DNA of 64,000 nt from Inquilinus sp. KBS0705 (GCA_005938025.2 VCCI02000002.1:1-64000); one strand, 5' to 3'; positions 8,287-17,031 are shown, numbered from the stretch's first letter. A program made the numbers and translations. Notes: generated by a model not told the origin, from the letters alone.

Positions 8287-8305
8287 ATGGTTTTAAGCTG
8301 TTCAT

Positions 8306-8605
8306 TTACATACCTGCTTTGTCCGTAACCAAGGTGACCCGGCTTGCGATATGCTTATCAAAAGACGGCTCATATATAATGTATTCCTGGTCGATCAGTT
8401 CCTTTAAGCACTTGTGATAAGTCGCTGGTGAACGGATACCGGATGTTGCCATCAGCATACTTCTTGTTACCCGGAAAGGAGTACTGTACTGCTGTTCCTG
8501 CCATAAGGAAAGCATTGCAGTGTATAAACTGATATGAAAAGGGCCAAGCCCTTTGTGTTTTTGGATTGCCTTCAGTAAGGCCAGTTCAGGAGGTGCCTTT
8601 TTCAT
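8306..8605 (-). CDS. Small winged-helix-type DNA-binding protein of mobile elements
   Basis: This 99-residue protein reads as a replication- or transfer-control type winged helix: HISLYTAMLSLWQEQQY, TRSMLMATSGI, then SPATYHKCLKELIDQEYIIYEP, which looks like the recognition helix followed by the wing. It overlaps the upstream excisionase-like gene by four bases. Similar short proteins sit between Xis-like and mob genes in Bacteroidota elements. The exact role is unknown. Confidence 0.7.
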   Translation of the reverse strand: MKKAPPELALLKAIQKHKGLGPFHISLYTAMLSLWQEQQYSTPFRVTRSMLMATSGIRSPATYHKCLKELIDQEYIIYEPSFDKHIASRVTLVTDKAGM

Positions 8606-8871
8606 TTAACACCTCCTTTTTCTAACAGCTTCAGGATGTCCTGGTAGCGATAATACATCATGCCGCCTATTTTAGAATAGGTGAGTGTGCCGTTAATACG
8701 TAGGTTCTGTAAGGTGCCTGGCGATATACCTAACAGCTTTCTTACTTCATTGCTTTTCAGCCATTCTTTGTTTTGTGGTTTTGCATTGCCGCTGAATGCG
8801 TCTTTCAGTTCCTGTACGAGTTCTGCCTTGAACTGTTTTAGGTCTTCTTTAGTTAAAATCTCTACTTGCAT
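8602..8871 (-). CDS. Excisionase-like MerR-type helix-turn-helix protein
   Basis: The 89-residue protein has a leading coiled region (residues 1-30) and an HTH_17 domain: WLKSNEVRKLLGISPGTLQN, then LTYSKIGGMMYYRYQDILKLLE. This is the usual build of Bacteroidota recombination directionality factors and element regulators. It would act with the integrase at 17657-18871 or regulate the mob genes; the domain alone does not decide. An 11-bp inverted repeat 56-82 bases upstream of its start (8927-8953) is a candidate operator. Confidence 0.8.
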   Translation of the reverse strand: MQVEILTKEDLKQFKAELVQELKDAFSGNAKPQNKEWLKSNEVRKLLGISPGTLQNLRINGTLTYSKIGGMMYYRYQDILKLLEKGGVK

Positions 8872-8926
8872 CTGTACTCCGTTTTTTGGTTAACGGGACG
8901 AATGTAAATTGCGGAATAGCTGATCT

Positions 8927-8953
8927 CATGACCATCGAAAACCGATGGTCATG
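8927..8953. promoter_or_regulatory. 11-bp inverted repeat upstream of the excisionase-like gene
   Basis: CATGACCATCG (8927-8937) and CGATGGTCATG (8943-8953) are perfect arms around a five-base loop. They lie between the start of the HTH gene at 8871 and the stop of the next minus-strand gene at 9069. No T-run follows on the minus strand, so an operator is likelier than a terminator. Confidence 0.45.
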
Positions 8954-9068
8954 TATAATAGGCGAACAAGATAAGTGTTATCGCACCTAAATAACTGACA
9001 TAATGAAGGTTACTGTCTCATATGGAGAACAAGGCGAAAACTGGCAGACAGAGATGAGAAAAGAATAA

Positions 9069-9854
9069 TTAAGCCTTGTTGCTGTTCTTGACCGCCTTTT
9101 TTGGCGTGTCCGATACTATTTTAAACAGCTTATTTTCAGGTGGAACTTTTGTCCCCTTAACGCTTATATCATCTTGTTTATCGGAGAAATAATTTTTGGC
9201 AGTTTCTATGGGTATGTCTTTGCCGTCAATGGAAAAGTATTTACTGATCATTTTATAATAGGGCGTCTTATGATCGCAGCGAAGCAGCCTCCGGTTAGCG
9301 GGTAATTGCAAATCACGAAGTTGCTGAATCAGATCAATGACTGTAGGCAAATGGCCTTCCTCTATTCTAATTTTTTGTACCACATCATATTCCTTCATTT
9401 CGTTAATTTGCTTTTCTAATACTGCGATGTGTTTTTGCAACCTTGCGATTGTAGCGTCCCTTTCTGTATAAACCTCAAGTTGTGGACGAACGGCCCATTG
9501 ATCAATCGAATTCAAGTAATCGACAAATGTCCGTAATTGCACTTTTTGAATATTAGTTCGCTCATGCTTGGTTTTCGATCCGGGTTTATCTTCTTTAATT
9601 AATGCTGCAATGCCATCATTGATTATGTCTCTCAGGTGCTTGTAGAATTCAATCTCTTGAGACCCTGCATTTACCTTTAAAAAATGATCCAGGTGATATT
9701 TGTAAAATGCTTCAAATTCATTTTCCTTACGTTCATATAAGTTATTCAGGAAATGGCGGTCATAATGGCCCCTCCACCAGGAAAAGGGCATGCCAATATC
9801 GAACGGATGTTCGCGTTTTTTGAAGCGGGCAAGAGGTTTGAAATATTCTTTCAT
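9069..9854 (-). CDS. Hypothetical protein of the mobile element, central coiled coil
   Basis: I do not recognise this 261-residue protein. It is soluble and has an aromatic-rich N-terminus (MPFSWWRGHYDRHFLNNLYE), a coiled coil at about 133-160 (RLQKHIAVLEKQINEMKEYD), and a conserved-looking C-terminal segment (LLRCDHKTPYYKMISKYFSI) before a basic tail. The C-terminal region faintly resembles the helical part of RteC-type element regulators, but not enough for a call. It lies upstream of, and on the same strand as, the excisionase-like and mob genes. Confidence 0.65.
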   Translation of the reverse strand: MKEYFKPLARFKKREHPFDIGMPFSWWRGHYDRHFLNNLYERKENEFEAFYKYHLDHFLKVNAGSQEIEFYKHLRDIINDGIAALIKEDKPGSKTKHERTNIQKVQLRTFVDYLNSIDQWAVRPQLEVYTERDATIARLQKHIAVLEKQINEMKEYDVVQKIRIEEGHLPTVIDLIQQLRDLQLPANRRLLRCDHKTPYYKMISKYFSIDGKDIPIETAKNYFSDKQDDISVKGTKVPPENKLFKIVSDTPKKAVKNSNKA

Positions 9855-10142
9855 GAGGATACATAATTGATCAACATGAACAAAGATGATAAAAATTAGA
9901 TTATGCGAAATAACCCGATGTACTGTAATTAATACTTCTATGTTGGCTAATTAGCTTTCGCTAATTTATAGATACAATTAACCAAAAAAATAAATGATTA
10001 ATGAATTTAACGATAATGTTCAGTTATCATTTCTTGAATCTAAATGTCAATTACAGCAAACGGTTCTTTGTACGTGCAGCAACGGTAGTTGCGAAATAAT
10101 TTATAGGAATTGACACCGAAACGAAAATTCGTATATTTAAAG
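9855..10142. other. AT-rich intergenic interval between the element core and the TIR operon
   Basis: These 288 bases hold no gene I can support. The only notable item is the -7 element at the right end that serves the TIR gene. The 5-bp repeat TTAGC/GCTAA near 9950 is too short to interpret. Confidence 0.5.
10132..10139 (+). promoter_or_regulatory. -7-like promoter element ahead of the TIR gene
   Basis: TATATTTA matches TAnnTTTG at all but the last base and lies three bases before the ATG at 10143. It argues against the upstream in-frame TTG at 10110 as the start, since that would lie upstream of the promoter. Confidence 0.4.
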
Positions 10143-10634
10143 ATGGCAAATACTTGTTACACCTGTTTCGATGGAGATAACGACATTCATTATTACCGGC
10201 TTATGCAAGCCTGGCATGCGAACGATAGGTTTGCGTTTACATTTGCCAATGCCCATGATATAACGCAGGCAAGGGATACCAGTTCCGAGGAAACAATCAA
10301 GCGCAGCTTAAGACTTCGACTGAATTCCAGCGATGTGTTAATTGTATTGGTCGGTCAAAGTACCCGGAACTTGTACCGGTTTGTGCGCTGGGAAATGGAA
10401 GTTGCCTTGGAAAAGGAGATGCCGATTATTGTCGTTAATTTGAATGGCGAACGGTCAATGGATTCGGTGCTGTGTCCACCAATCTTGCGGCATGAATTGG
10501 TGGTCCACATTCCTTGGGGGCATAAGATTATCGATTACGCAATCAGGAACTGGCCGGCTGAACATCACCGTTTATTAGCGGCAGGTACCAGTGGCGAAAG
10601 GCTTTATCCAAATACGGTTTACAATAACTTATGA
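10143..10634 (+). CDS. thsB: TIR-domain signalling protein, ThsB-like (Thoeris)
   Basis: This 163-residue protein is a single TIR-like domain of the DUF1863/ThsB type. The first strand (TCYTCFDGDNDIHYYRLM) and the RLNSSDVLIVLVGQST strand are typical. The family's catalytic glutamate is present as E84 in FVRWEMEVALE. ThsB proteins sense infection and cleave NAD+ to make an ADP-ribose-type signal. The downstream gene overlaps by four bases and encodes a membrane macro-domain protein, the effector of type II Thoeris, in which the reported signal is histidine-ADP-ribose. The assignment rests on the gene pair and the TIR motifs. The start at 10143 is chosen because an upstream TTG at 10110 precedes the promoter. 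Confidence 0.82.
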   Translation: MANTCYTCFDGDNDIHYYRLMQAWHANDRFAFTFANAHDITQARDTSSEETIKRSLRLRLNSSDVLIVLVGQSTRNLYRFVRWEMEVALEKEMPIIVVNLNGERSMDSVLCPPILRHELVVHIPWGHKIIDYAIRNWPAEHHRLLAAGTSGERLYPNTVYNNL

Positions 10635-11506
10635 ATTACCATATCCGCTCATTTCGGACGAAATCCTACTGGCTTTATGCCTTATGGTCGGTCGATTCGC
10701 TAAAGACATTTGTTGCAGTTGTTGCTGGCATCTGGACCTTTGTCGATATTTTGGATACCTCGCACCAGTTGGACAAAAAGCAAATGTCACTTTATTGGTT
10801 GGCCCCTTTGTTATTATTTGGCGTATTGGCGGTGATTTTCACCCGCAGGCCAGTCAGGAAGATCAGCTATAAATATCCTGGACAAGACCTAATGATCGAG
10901 GTTTGTATTGGTGATTTGTTTGCCATACCGGGCCAAAAGATCATCAGTACAAATACAACCTTTGATACGGACGTAGATAATGGGATCATTTCCCAAAACA
11001 GTTTACAAGGTCAATTTACGCAGCGGTATTTTCCAGGTGATCTGCCCAAATTAAACGCTGAACTGGACCGAGGCTTGCAAGGAATAGTGCATCAAACTAT
11101 CCAAAAACAAGCAGGGAAAACCGAACGATATGATTTCGGCACTACAGTAAAAATCAAGCTGGCCGACCAGTATTTTTACTGGTTCGCGATGTCAGATATG
11201 AATGCAAACAATACTTCTACCACCAATCTTAAAAATGTGATGCATGCATTAGATGCCCTGTGGGAGTTTATCGATACGAAGGGGGAAAAGCTTGATACGG
11301 TTATTCCGCTTATCGGTTCAGGTTTAGGCCGGCTGACTACCAGCCGCAAAAAATTGATAGCGATAATTGCCCAATCATTTATCAACGCTTCAGAAAATCA
11401 AATCTTTGCAAATAAGCTTACTATCGTCGTTCATCCATCGGATGTCGAAAAATCAGGACTAAATTTGTTTGAGGTTAAAGATCTTCTTAAACATTACCTC
11501 CCCTAA
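10631..11506 (+). CDS. thsA: Membrane-anchored macro-domain effector, type II Thoeris ThsA-like
   Basis: The 291-residue protein has two N-terminal transmembrane helices at about 24-42 (LKTFVAVVAGIWTFVDIL) and 53-72 (SLYWLAPLLLFGVLAVIF), then a macro domain from about 95 to the end. The ligand loop IPLIGSGLGRLTTSRKK lies near 233-249. This two-helix plus macro architecture defines the type II Thoeris effector. Signal binding to the macro domain is thought to switch on membrane disruption and abort infection. It overlaps the TIR gene by four bases and shares a single base (TAATG) with the DUF4238 gene, so all three are probably made together. Confidence 0.8.
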   Translation: MNYHIRSFRTKSYWLYALWSVDSLKTFVAVVAGIWTFVDILDTSHQLDKKQMSLYWLAPLLLFGVLAVIFTRRPVRKISYKYPGQDLMIEVCIGDLFAIPGQKIISTNTTFDTDVDNGIISQNSLQGQFTQRYFPGDLPKLNAELDRGLQGIVHQTIQKQAGKTERYDFGTTVKIKLADQYFYWFAMSDMNANNTSTTNLKNVMHALDALWEFIDTKGEKLDTVIPLIGSGLGRLTTSRKKLIAIIAQSFINASENQIFANKLTIVVHPSDVEKSGLNLFEVKDLLKHYLP

Positions 11507-12468
11507 TGAAACAACATTTTCTACCACAGTCCTATTTGAGAGAATTTTGTAACGCCGATAACAAATTACAAACACTGGATATTGATTTGCTCAAATTCGG
11601 CAGAAAAGTATTTTCTGAATTGAGGACAACGGCCGAAGTGTGCCGGAGCAAAGATTATTATACTATACAGGGGGATTTTGAGGATCAGTTTCCACACCTG
11701 AATGGCCTTGATCCCTTGTTTTTGGAAAAAAAGTTTCATGAGTATGAACGCGAGTATCCAAAGATCGTTGGCAGGATTAAACACCGGGAAGCGCATTTGA
11801 CCTTGCCCGATGCTCAATTGTTGATGTATGCCCTGATCGATATAAAAATTCGTAACCCTTATTTTCGCAAAGAAGCGATAGAAACAAAGAAGGAAACGGT
11901 GATCGACGAGTTATTCGACAGCTACCGGGCGGAGTTGGCTAAATTGGCACTGACCGATCCCCGACAGATCAAACGTAAGGAAGTGATGCTGGAGGAAATG
12001 GACAAAATGAAGGATAAAGTCATGGAGGACGATGACTTCAGCCGAAAGACACATTTATCTTCGATGGTATTACGCCAGATGGAAGAAAACAGTATCCAGG
12101 CTAAGATCGCGCAACACCTTCTGCAATTCGAATGCCGTATCTTATATAGCCACAACGGTTTCTTTACGACCGATAATCCTGGTGTAAGTATAGACCCTGC
12201 TAACCGGCCGCAGAACACGCAGTTTCAGGGTGAGTTTTTCTTCTTTATGCCGCTGACCCCGCATATGTGCCTTAGTATATCCTCCAAAACCCCGGATATG
12301 GCTTACCGGAAAGATGGCAGCCGGAAGGATCTCTTTTACTCGGAAGCGCCTAAACAAATGGTTCATAAAATCAACGAGATGCACGGCTTTCACGTCAGCA
12401 AGTTCATCTTTTCTAACAATCAGCGCCTGATCGAGATTATCGCTAAAAAAATCAATACTAAGGTTTAA
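11506..12468 (+). CDS. DUF4238 protein coupled to the Thoeris-like pair
   Basis: The N-terminal HFLPQSYLREFCNADNKL and the C-terminal GFFTTDNPGVSIDPA plus FFMPLTPHMCLSISS are the hallmarks of DUF4238, a family of unknown biochemistry. A long charged helical stretch fills the middle (about 120-200). Its ATG shares the last base of the macro gene's TAA, which points to translational coupling. The family is known mainly from bacterial accessory genomes. A role as third component, regulator or second effector of the TIR-macro system is inference from the operon. Its 3' end overlaps the convergent nuclease gene by 11 bases. Confidence 0.85.
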   Translation: MKQHFLPQSYLREFCNADNKLQTLDIDLLKFGRKVFSELRTTAEVCRSKDYYTIQGDFEDQFPHLNGLDPLFLEKKFHEYEREYPKIVGRIKHREAHLTLPDAQLLMYALIDIKIRNPYFRKEAIETKKETVIDELFDSYRAELAKLALTDPRQIKRKEVMLEEMDKMKDKVMEDDDFSRKTHLSSMVLRQMEENSIQAKIAQHLLQFECRILYSHNGFFTTDNPGVSIDPANRPQNTQFQGEFFFFMPLTPHMCLSISSKTPDMAYRKDGSRKDLFYSEAPKQMVHKINEMHGFHVSKFIFSNNQRLIEIIAKKINTKV

Positions 12469-13336
12469 CCATTACATATTGATTGACCCATTCCAATATA
12501 TCATCCCGGTCGCGGAAATTCAGATGGTAGGGAGCAAACTTCTTTTGATATCTTTTAGCATCTGCTGAAAAGTAAGCAGAGGTTACAATGATACCGTTGC
12601 TCTTTTCTTCGGACAAAACCTGGCAAAAGCTCCGCACAATGTTAACATCTACCCGCCGGTGTCTTGCAAAGCGCTTGCATTCTATTAAAAAGCGATAAGG
12701 GAATCCGCCGGTATCTTGCAAGGCGATCAAATCATACCCGCCGTCACGGGTTTGTTTAGTTAATTCTACATCAAAGTTCTTCTCGCGCATCAATTCAGCC
12801 ACCATTTGTTCAAAATCACGCGCCTCTAATCGATAAATTGCTTCGTTGTCCCGGTAAATCTCGCTAATGGCCGCTTTAATACGTGACACCTCGTCAAATA
12901 GGATGATTTTAGATTCCGCTACTTCCAATACCGGCTCGGCAATCAAATCGTAACGGTGAGCTAACAATCCATCCAGCGAAGCGGCAAGCGCATTCCTCAA
13001 GAACATAGCAGAAGAACGACCTGTCCCATATCCTAATGCCGCTAGACTGCTTTCATAAGCACCCTGACGAATATTGATAACGGAACTTGTTTTTTGGAAG
13101 CTTGTCATCTGCCGCACAAAATCGGCTGTCCAAATGGGCTGATGATTTGTCATCGCTTTATTTATAAATCGCAAAGCCGGCGGGTTTACTGCATTTTGAT
13201 AAGTGCTGGATTTCGCGATGAGGTCCAATGTCAATTTCAGCGGCGAATTGATAACGTTTTGATAACTGTTCGAATTGACGATGGCATCAATAAATTTTAT
13301 CGTTTTATGCGCGCTTGAAAAATCCTCCGGTTCCAT
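12458..13336 (-). CDS. Mrr-like restriction endonuclease with N-terminal short repeats
   Basis: The C-terminal 120 residues form an Mrr_cat nuclease: E181 (FEQMVAEL), the GxD strand (RDGGYDLIAL, D202) and the ECK motif (E219-K221), so the PD-(D/E)xK site looks intact. Such enzymes usually cut modified or foreign DNA. The N-terminal 170 residues are not a domain I recognise. They contain two similar ~22-residue units, NSNSYQNVINSPLKLTL (21-37) and KSSTYQNAVNPPALRFI (42-58). The gene is convergent with the Thoeris-like operon and overlaps it by 11 bases. The start at 13336 is the most upstream ATG with room for a promoter. Confidence 0.82.
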   Translation of the reverse strand: MEPEDFSSAHKTIKFIDAIVNSNSYQNVINSPLKLTLDLIAKSSTYQNAVNPPALRFINKAMTNHQPIWTADFVRQMTSFQKTSSVINIRQGAYESSLAALGYGTGRSSAMFLRNALAASLDGLLAHRYDLIAEPVLEVAESKIILFDEVSRIKAAISEIYRDNEAIYRLEARDFEQMVAELMREKNFDVELTKQTRDGGYDLIALQDTGGFPYRFLIECKRFARHRRVDVNIVRSFCQVLSEEKSNGIIVTSAYFSADAKRYQKKFAPYHLNFRDRDDILEWVNQYVMVKP

Positions 13337-13444
13337 AGTCTAACATACGAAAATTTATAATGTAATATCATTCAGACCTAAACGTTTATAGAGGTTAGCC
13401 GTATAAGTATCAAATCATCGCCAGATTATTACGGATGATTTTGT

Positions 13445-13452
13445 TACTTTTG
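13445..13452 (+). promoter_or_regulatory. -7 element upstream of the AAA+ ATPase gene
   Basis: TACTTTTG is an exact TAnnTTTG match. It would give a leader of roughly 55 bases before the ATG at 13511. Confidence 0.45.
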
Positions 13453-13510
13453 CCAACTTTTTTATATAATTTTATAAGGTAACGCACATCCAAACCTTTG
13501 TAGTTCAAAA

Positions 13511-14548
13511 ATGTCTCAGTTCGATCATATAAAAGATATCGCCAAATACGGTCTTGAAAATGACCAGGAAAAGCTATTGGCTTCTTTGAATGATCTAATA
13601 GAGCATTCAAAAAGTACAAAGAAAGTTAATTTTGCCATACAGTTACAGTCCATTTTAAAAGATGCCGTCCGGCAACAACAAACCAAAAGCTTGGTTAAGG
13701 TAGGTTCTCCCGGCCATTTTCAGCGTCTGGATGAGCGGGAAACCGATGAACTGATTCTCGAAAAGATCACTTCTGAGTATACTTTCGACAACCTTATTGC
13801 GGAGCGGGAAACGCGTTCCGAACTTAATTATTTTGTGCAGGAACAGGCTTCAGCAGAACTTTTGCGTCAGTATGGATTGCCGGTCGCTAATAAGGTTTTA
13901 CTGCATGGCCCCTCGGGTTGTGGTAAAACACTGGCCTCCTATGTGATCGCTGGGGAACTTAAAAAAATGATGATCGTGGTGAACCTTGGCGCTATCGTTT
14001 CCGCTAAACTTGGCGAAACCAGTAAAAACCTCGCCAAAATATTCCGTAAGGCAGCCTCGGAAGATTGCATTATCTTCATTGATGAATTTGACTCGTTAGG
14101 AAAGGTTCGTGATTATAGCCAGGATCACGGTGAAATGAAAAGGGTCGTTAACACGATATTACAACTTTTTGATTATTTACCGCAGAGTTCGATGCTTATT
14201 GCGGCCACCAATCAACTAGATATGATCGATAATGCTTTGCTCAGGCGATTTGATCTGAACCTTAAATTTGAACTTCCGACCGAAAAGCAAGCCAAAGCGC
14301 TGATCGAACTGGTCTTCAAAAATGGCAAATACAAGTTCGACAAGCCGAAAGTAGTTCCTGCGCTGATTAAAGAGACTGAAAATCTATCCTATTACAGTAT
14401 TCAGAAAACATTGGTTACTGCCATCAAAAGAAGTCTTTTCGAAAGACAAACTGAAAAAACGAAATCCTTATACCTCACCATTAAAACTGATCTGTGGGGC
14501 AATTTGATCGCCGCTGAAAAGCGCGCTTTATCCGTCTCTTCCAATTAA
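13511..14548 (+). CDS. ietA: AAA+ ATPase, IetA-like
   Basis: This 345-residue protein has a helical N-terminus (1-95) and an AAA+ module: Walker A GPSGCGKT (133-140), Walker B IIFIDEFDS (D191, E192), sensor-type ATNQ (about 235-238) and the arginine-finger region NALLRRFD. A helical lid follows. IetA pairs with the subtilisin-like protease IetS. The pair was first described as a toxin-antitoxin-like stability module of an Agrobacterium Ti plasmid and later reported as an anti-phage system. Here the partner lies immediately downstream but on the opposite strand, and the two stop codons share TTAA. Confidence 0.82.
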   Translation: MSQFDHIKDIAKYGLENDQEKLLASLNDLIEHSKSTKKVNFAIQLQSILKDAVRQQQTKSLVKVGSPGHFQRLDERETDELILEKITSEYTFDNLIAERETRSELNYFVQEQASAELLRQYGLPVANKVLLHGPSGCGKTLASYVIAGELKKMMIVVNLGAIVSAKLGETSKNLAKIFRKAASEDCIIFIDEFDSLGKVRDYSQDHGEMKRVVNTILQLFDYLPQSSMLIAATNQLDMIDNALLRRFDLNLKFELPTEKQAKALIELVFKNGKYKFDKPKVVPALIKETENLSYYSIQKTLVTAIKRSLFERQTEKTKSLYLTIKTDLWGNLIAAEKRALSVSSN

Positions 14549-17031
14549 TTTTCGTTAGTACCCTCTGCTTCCAGGTTATTCACGTCATTAATTACCTCCA
14601 GTGCATTGATCCTGAGCATCTCGTCGTACAATAATCCGCTATATTGTCGTTTTACCGGATTTTCCTTTACGGTGATAACCAGTGAAAATGATAGGGCGCG
14701 GTTATATTTGACCATTGCTGCTTGATCAAGTAATTTGTGCAGGCGGGCAAGCACCGCGATTTTAAAAATTCTGTTTTCTTCGATCAGCACCTTCTTTGAA
14801 ATCGTAAATCTGATCTTCTGGGCATTGCTCAGCATTTTGGCTTTATAATAGTAATCCTGCGACCAGGATTGGCTGAAAACATAATTTGCAGTGGTATTGT
14901 CATTAATGCCCAAAGCGATAGGCTTGTCATCTACCAATCTGATCTCACCGTTCTCATCCATTTCATACTCCTCCAAAGGAACATTTTTGAATATGCCGAA
15001 AGCCACTTGTATGGGGCAATAAGCGACCTGATTATTCTTGACGGGCTCGAACTTAAAACACAAGGTCGCGTCAACAGCCACCAGCCCGGTCACCCGGTCT
15101 AATTCCAGTAAATATTCAGGCAATTCTATTGGATAGGACTTGATCTCACCGGGAGTGATCGTGTCTTCAAGAACAAATGTGATTCGGTCTTTAGTAGAAA
15201 ACTGGCAGATTTCTACATCTGGTACGCCATTACCTAATACATGGGTTTGCCGAGTGATAGGCAAATTAAAAATATTTTTATGGTCCTCGACGCTCGCAGA
15301 ATTAATGATCAGAGCTTTAACAGTTTGCATATTGTCGCCCAGCGCCGGATAGCGTTTTAATATTTTAGCCGCGATATTAGCTGCCAATGGTGTGGCTAAG
15401 CTTGTTCCTGCGTCCCGGTCATAATACATACCGGGCGCTGCGGACAAAATTTTGATACCATTAGCCGATGGGTCGAGCAGATGATCGAAATCGCCTCCGT
15501 GATAACAGATATCGGGTTTGAATAATTTTTTATTGAGCTTGGTCCGCGTGATAGATGGATGATTCCAGTCGATGTGAAAAGTGCGGCTATAGATCGCAGG
15601 TACATTGCCGGCCGGCGAGATACGCAGGCGGGTGTTGTTCTCAAAATTGTCTGCAAGTGCCCCCACTGTGAGACTGTTCATACTTTCAGCAGGTGCACAG
15701 AGATTGGCGGATTCATTTTCGAAATGCTGTGGATAAGTCACCACCACTTCGCGCAGACCGGCAGCGATAGTTAGATTCCGGTTATTGGCTATAGCGATAA
15801 ACACTAGAATATTGAGTTCTGCGGTAAGTTTGTCGATCGCATAGGCGTACTCCGAAACCGTCTCATTGTAGCGTTTGCAATCCGTATAACAAATCGTCAA
15901 GGTAAATATCTTAACGCCGTACATTTCGGAAGCCTCCCTGATTAATCGGACGACTTCTAGTTCGGCGATCACGCCCCCGTTGCCATCGATGATCTTGATC
16001 GGCAATAATTTGGCGTCAGCTTCAAAATCTCCTAAATGATTTGGAATAAGCCGGCTACCTAAAGCGGCCAGTGCGCCAATAGACGTACCGTGATTAGCGT
16101 TATCTATAACAGGTGAAGTACCGGTCAGATCAAATTGCGCGTCGTTAATGATGATCGGCCCAAGCGGATTTTGATTGCTGATGCCCGTATCAATCACGCC
16201 GATTATGGGTAAATCCTCGTCCGGATTGGTAATCGTAAAACCGAAACTCCGCTCCGGCATATTGAACCGGTTGGGACGGATCACCCCGGCAGATAAGGAA
16301 TTGATAGACTGTAAAATATCGAAATTATCAGCGATTTCAGCGATTTGAGCCTGTGAAATGTGCATCACCTCGATCTTACCCACCTGGAAATCATAATAGA
16401 ATTCAAGATTGTTCGCTTCAAGATATGCTAAAAGGCTTTGCTCCACAGGCCGAATCACCCGTTGAAATATTTCCACATTGTCTATGACGTTCAAAATGAC
16501 GTGTTGCTTAAGTTCTTCAAACTTTAAGATCTTTTCACTGGAAAGGAAATGATAGAACTTGATAAATTTAATATCCGGGTGGTAGTTGTTTTGAATGGCA
16601 GGGTCAACATCATTGATAAAGATATTGATCTCATTTTCAAACCTTTGAAAACGCGCTTGATCAACAATTGCGAAAATTGCCTGTGAATTCAAATCTGAAA
16701 GCGAGACAAGCGACAAACCAAAATTATTTCTGTAACGGGCGGCGAAAAAAGAGGAGTCAAAAGTACTGTGGAATTCCATCAGTACATATTCCTGGTAGGC
16801 CGGTATATTAAGTGCCGCATTTCTGGACGTCTCCCGACTTTGACGGTCACGCCTGAAATTTACCCGTGAGGCTTCAAAGGATTCCTGCTTTAGTGTGTAG
16901 TCTATTGGATCTTCATCGTCCTCTTCTTTATCCTCCTGTTTACCGGGCGATCGGGTCTTTTGTTTCAGCGCAACGACACCCTCTTCCGGATTTCTGAAAA
17001 AAACATGATTTAACTCTTCTGCCATGGACAA
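14545..17031 (-). CDS. ietS: Subtilisin-like serine protease, IetS-like
   Basis: This 828-residue S8 peptidase has no signal peptide, so it acts in the cytoplasm. The catalytic triad is complete: D281 (GVIDTGIS), H314 (ANHGTSIG) and S544 (AGTSLATPLAAN), with the oxyanion asparagine in FIAIANN (near 417). About 250 N-terminal residues and 200 C-terminal residues flank the protease and probably regulate or target it. In known IetAS systems the protease is the toxic part and the ATPase restrains it. The gene runs towards ietA and has its own promoter region right of 17031, which is unusual because the two are generally co-directional. Confidence 0.82.
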   Translation of the reverse strand: MSMAEELNHVFFRNPEEGVVALKQKTRSPGKQEDKEEDDEDPIDYTLKQESFEASRVNFRRDRQSRETSRNAALNIPAYQEYVLMEFHSTFDSSFFAARYRNNFGLSLVSLSDLNSQAIFAIVDQARFQRFENEINIFINDVDPAIQNNYHPDIKFIKFYHFLSSEKILKFEELKQHVILNVIDNVEIFQRVIRPVEQSLLAYLEANNLEFYYDFQVGKIEVMHISQAQIAEIADNFDILQSINSLSAGVIRPNRFNMPERSFGFTITNPDEDLPIIGVIDTGISNQNPLGPIIINDAQFDLTGTSPVIDNANHGTSIGALAALGSRLIPNHLGDFEADAKLLPIKIIDGNGGVIAELEVVRLIREASEMYGVKIFTLTICYTDCKRYNETVSEYAYAIDKLTAELNILVFIAIANNRNLTIAAGLREVVVTYPQHFENESANLCAPAESMNSLTVGALADNFENNTRLRISPAGNVPAIYSRTFHIDWNHPSITRTKLNKKLFKPDICYHGGDFDHLLDPSANGIKILSAAPGMYYDRDAGTSLATPLAANIAAKILKRYPALGDNMQTVKALIINSASVEDHKNIFNLPITRQTHVLGNGVPDVEICQFSTKDRITFVLEDTITPGEIKSYPIELPEYLLELDRVTGLVAVDATLCFKFEPVKNNQVAYCPIQVAFGIFKNVPLEEYEMDENGEIRLVDDKPIALGINDNTTANYVFSQSWSQDYYYKAKMLSNAQKIRFTISKKVLIEENRIFKIAVLARLHKLLDQAAMVKYNRALSFSLVITVKENPVKRQYSGLLYDEMLRINALEVINDVNNLEAEGTNEN

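Noticed and set aside
8006..8328. Plus-strand open frames across the mobC-oriT region
   Set aside because: They run antisense to mobC and through the inverted-repeat region and show no coding signature.
9003..9068. 21-codon open frame (MKVTVSYGEQG...) between the excisionase-like gene and 9069
   Set aside because: It lies antisense to both flanking genes, with no recognisable motif or conserved context.
10110..10142. TTG at 10110 as the start of the TIR protein
   Set aside because: It precedes the -7 element at 10132-10139, and the TIR fold begins at the ATG at 10143.
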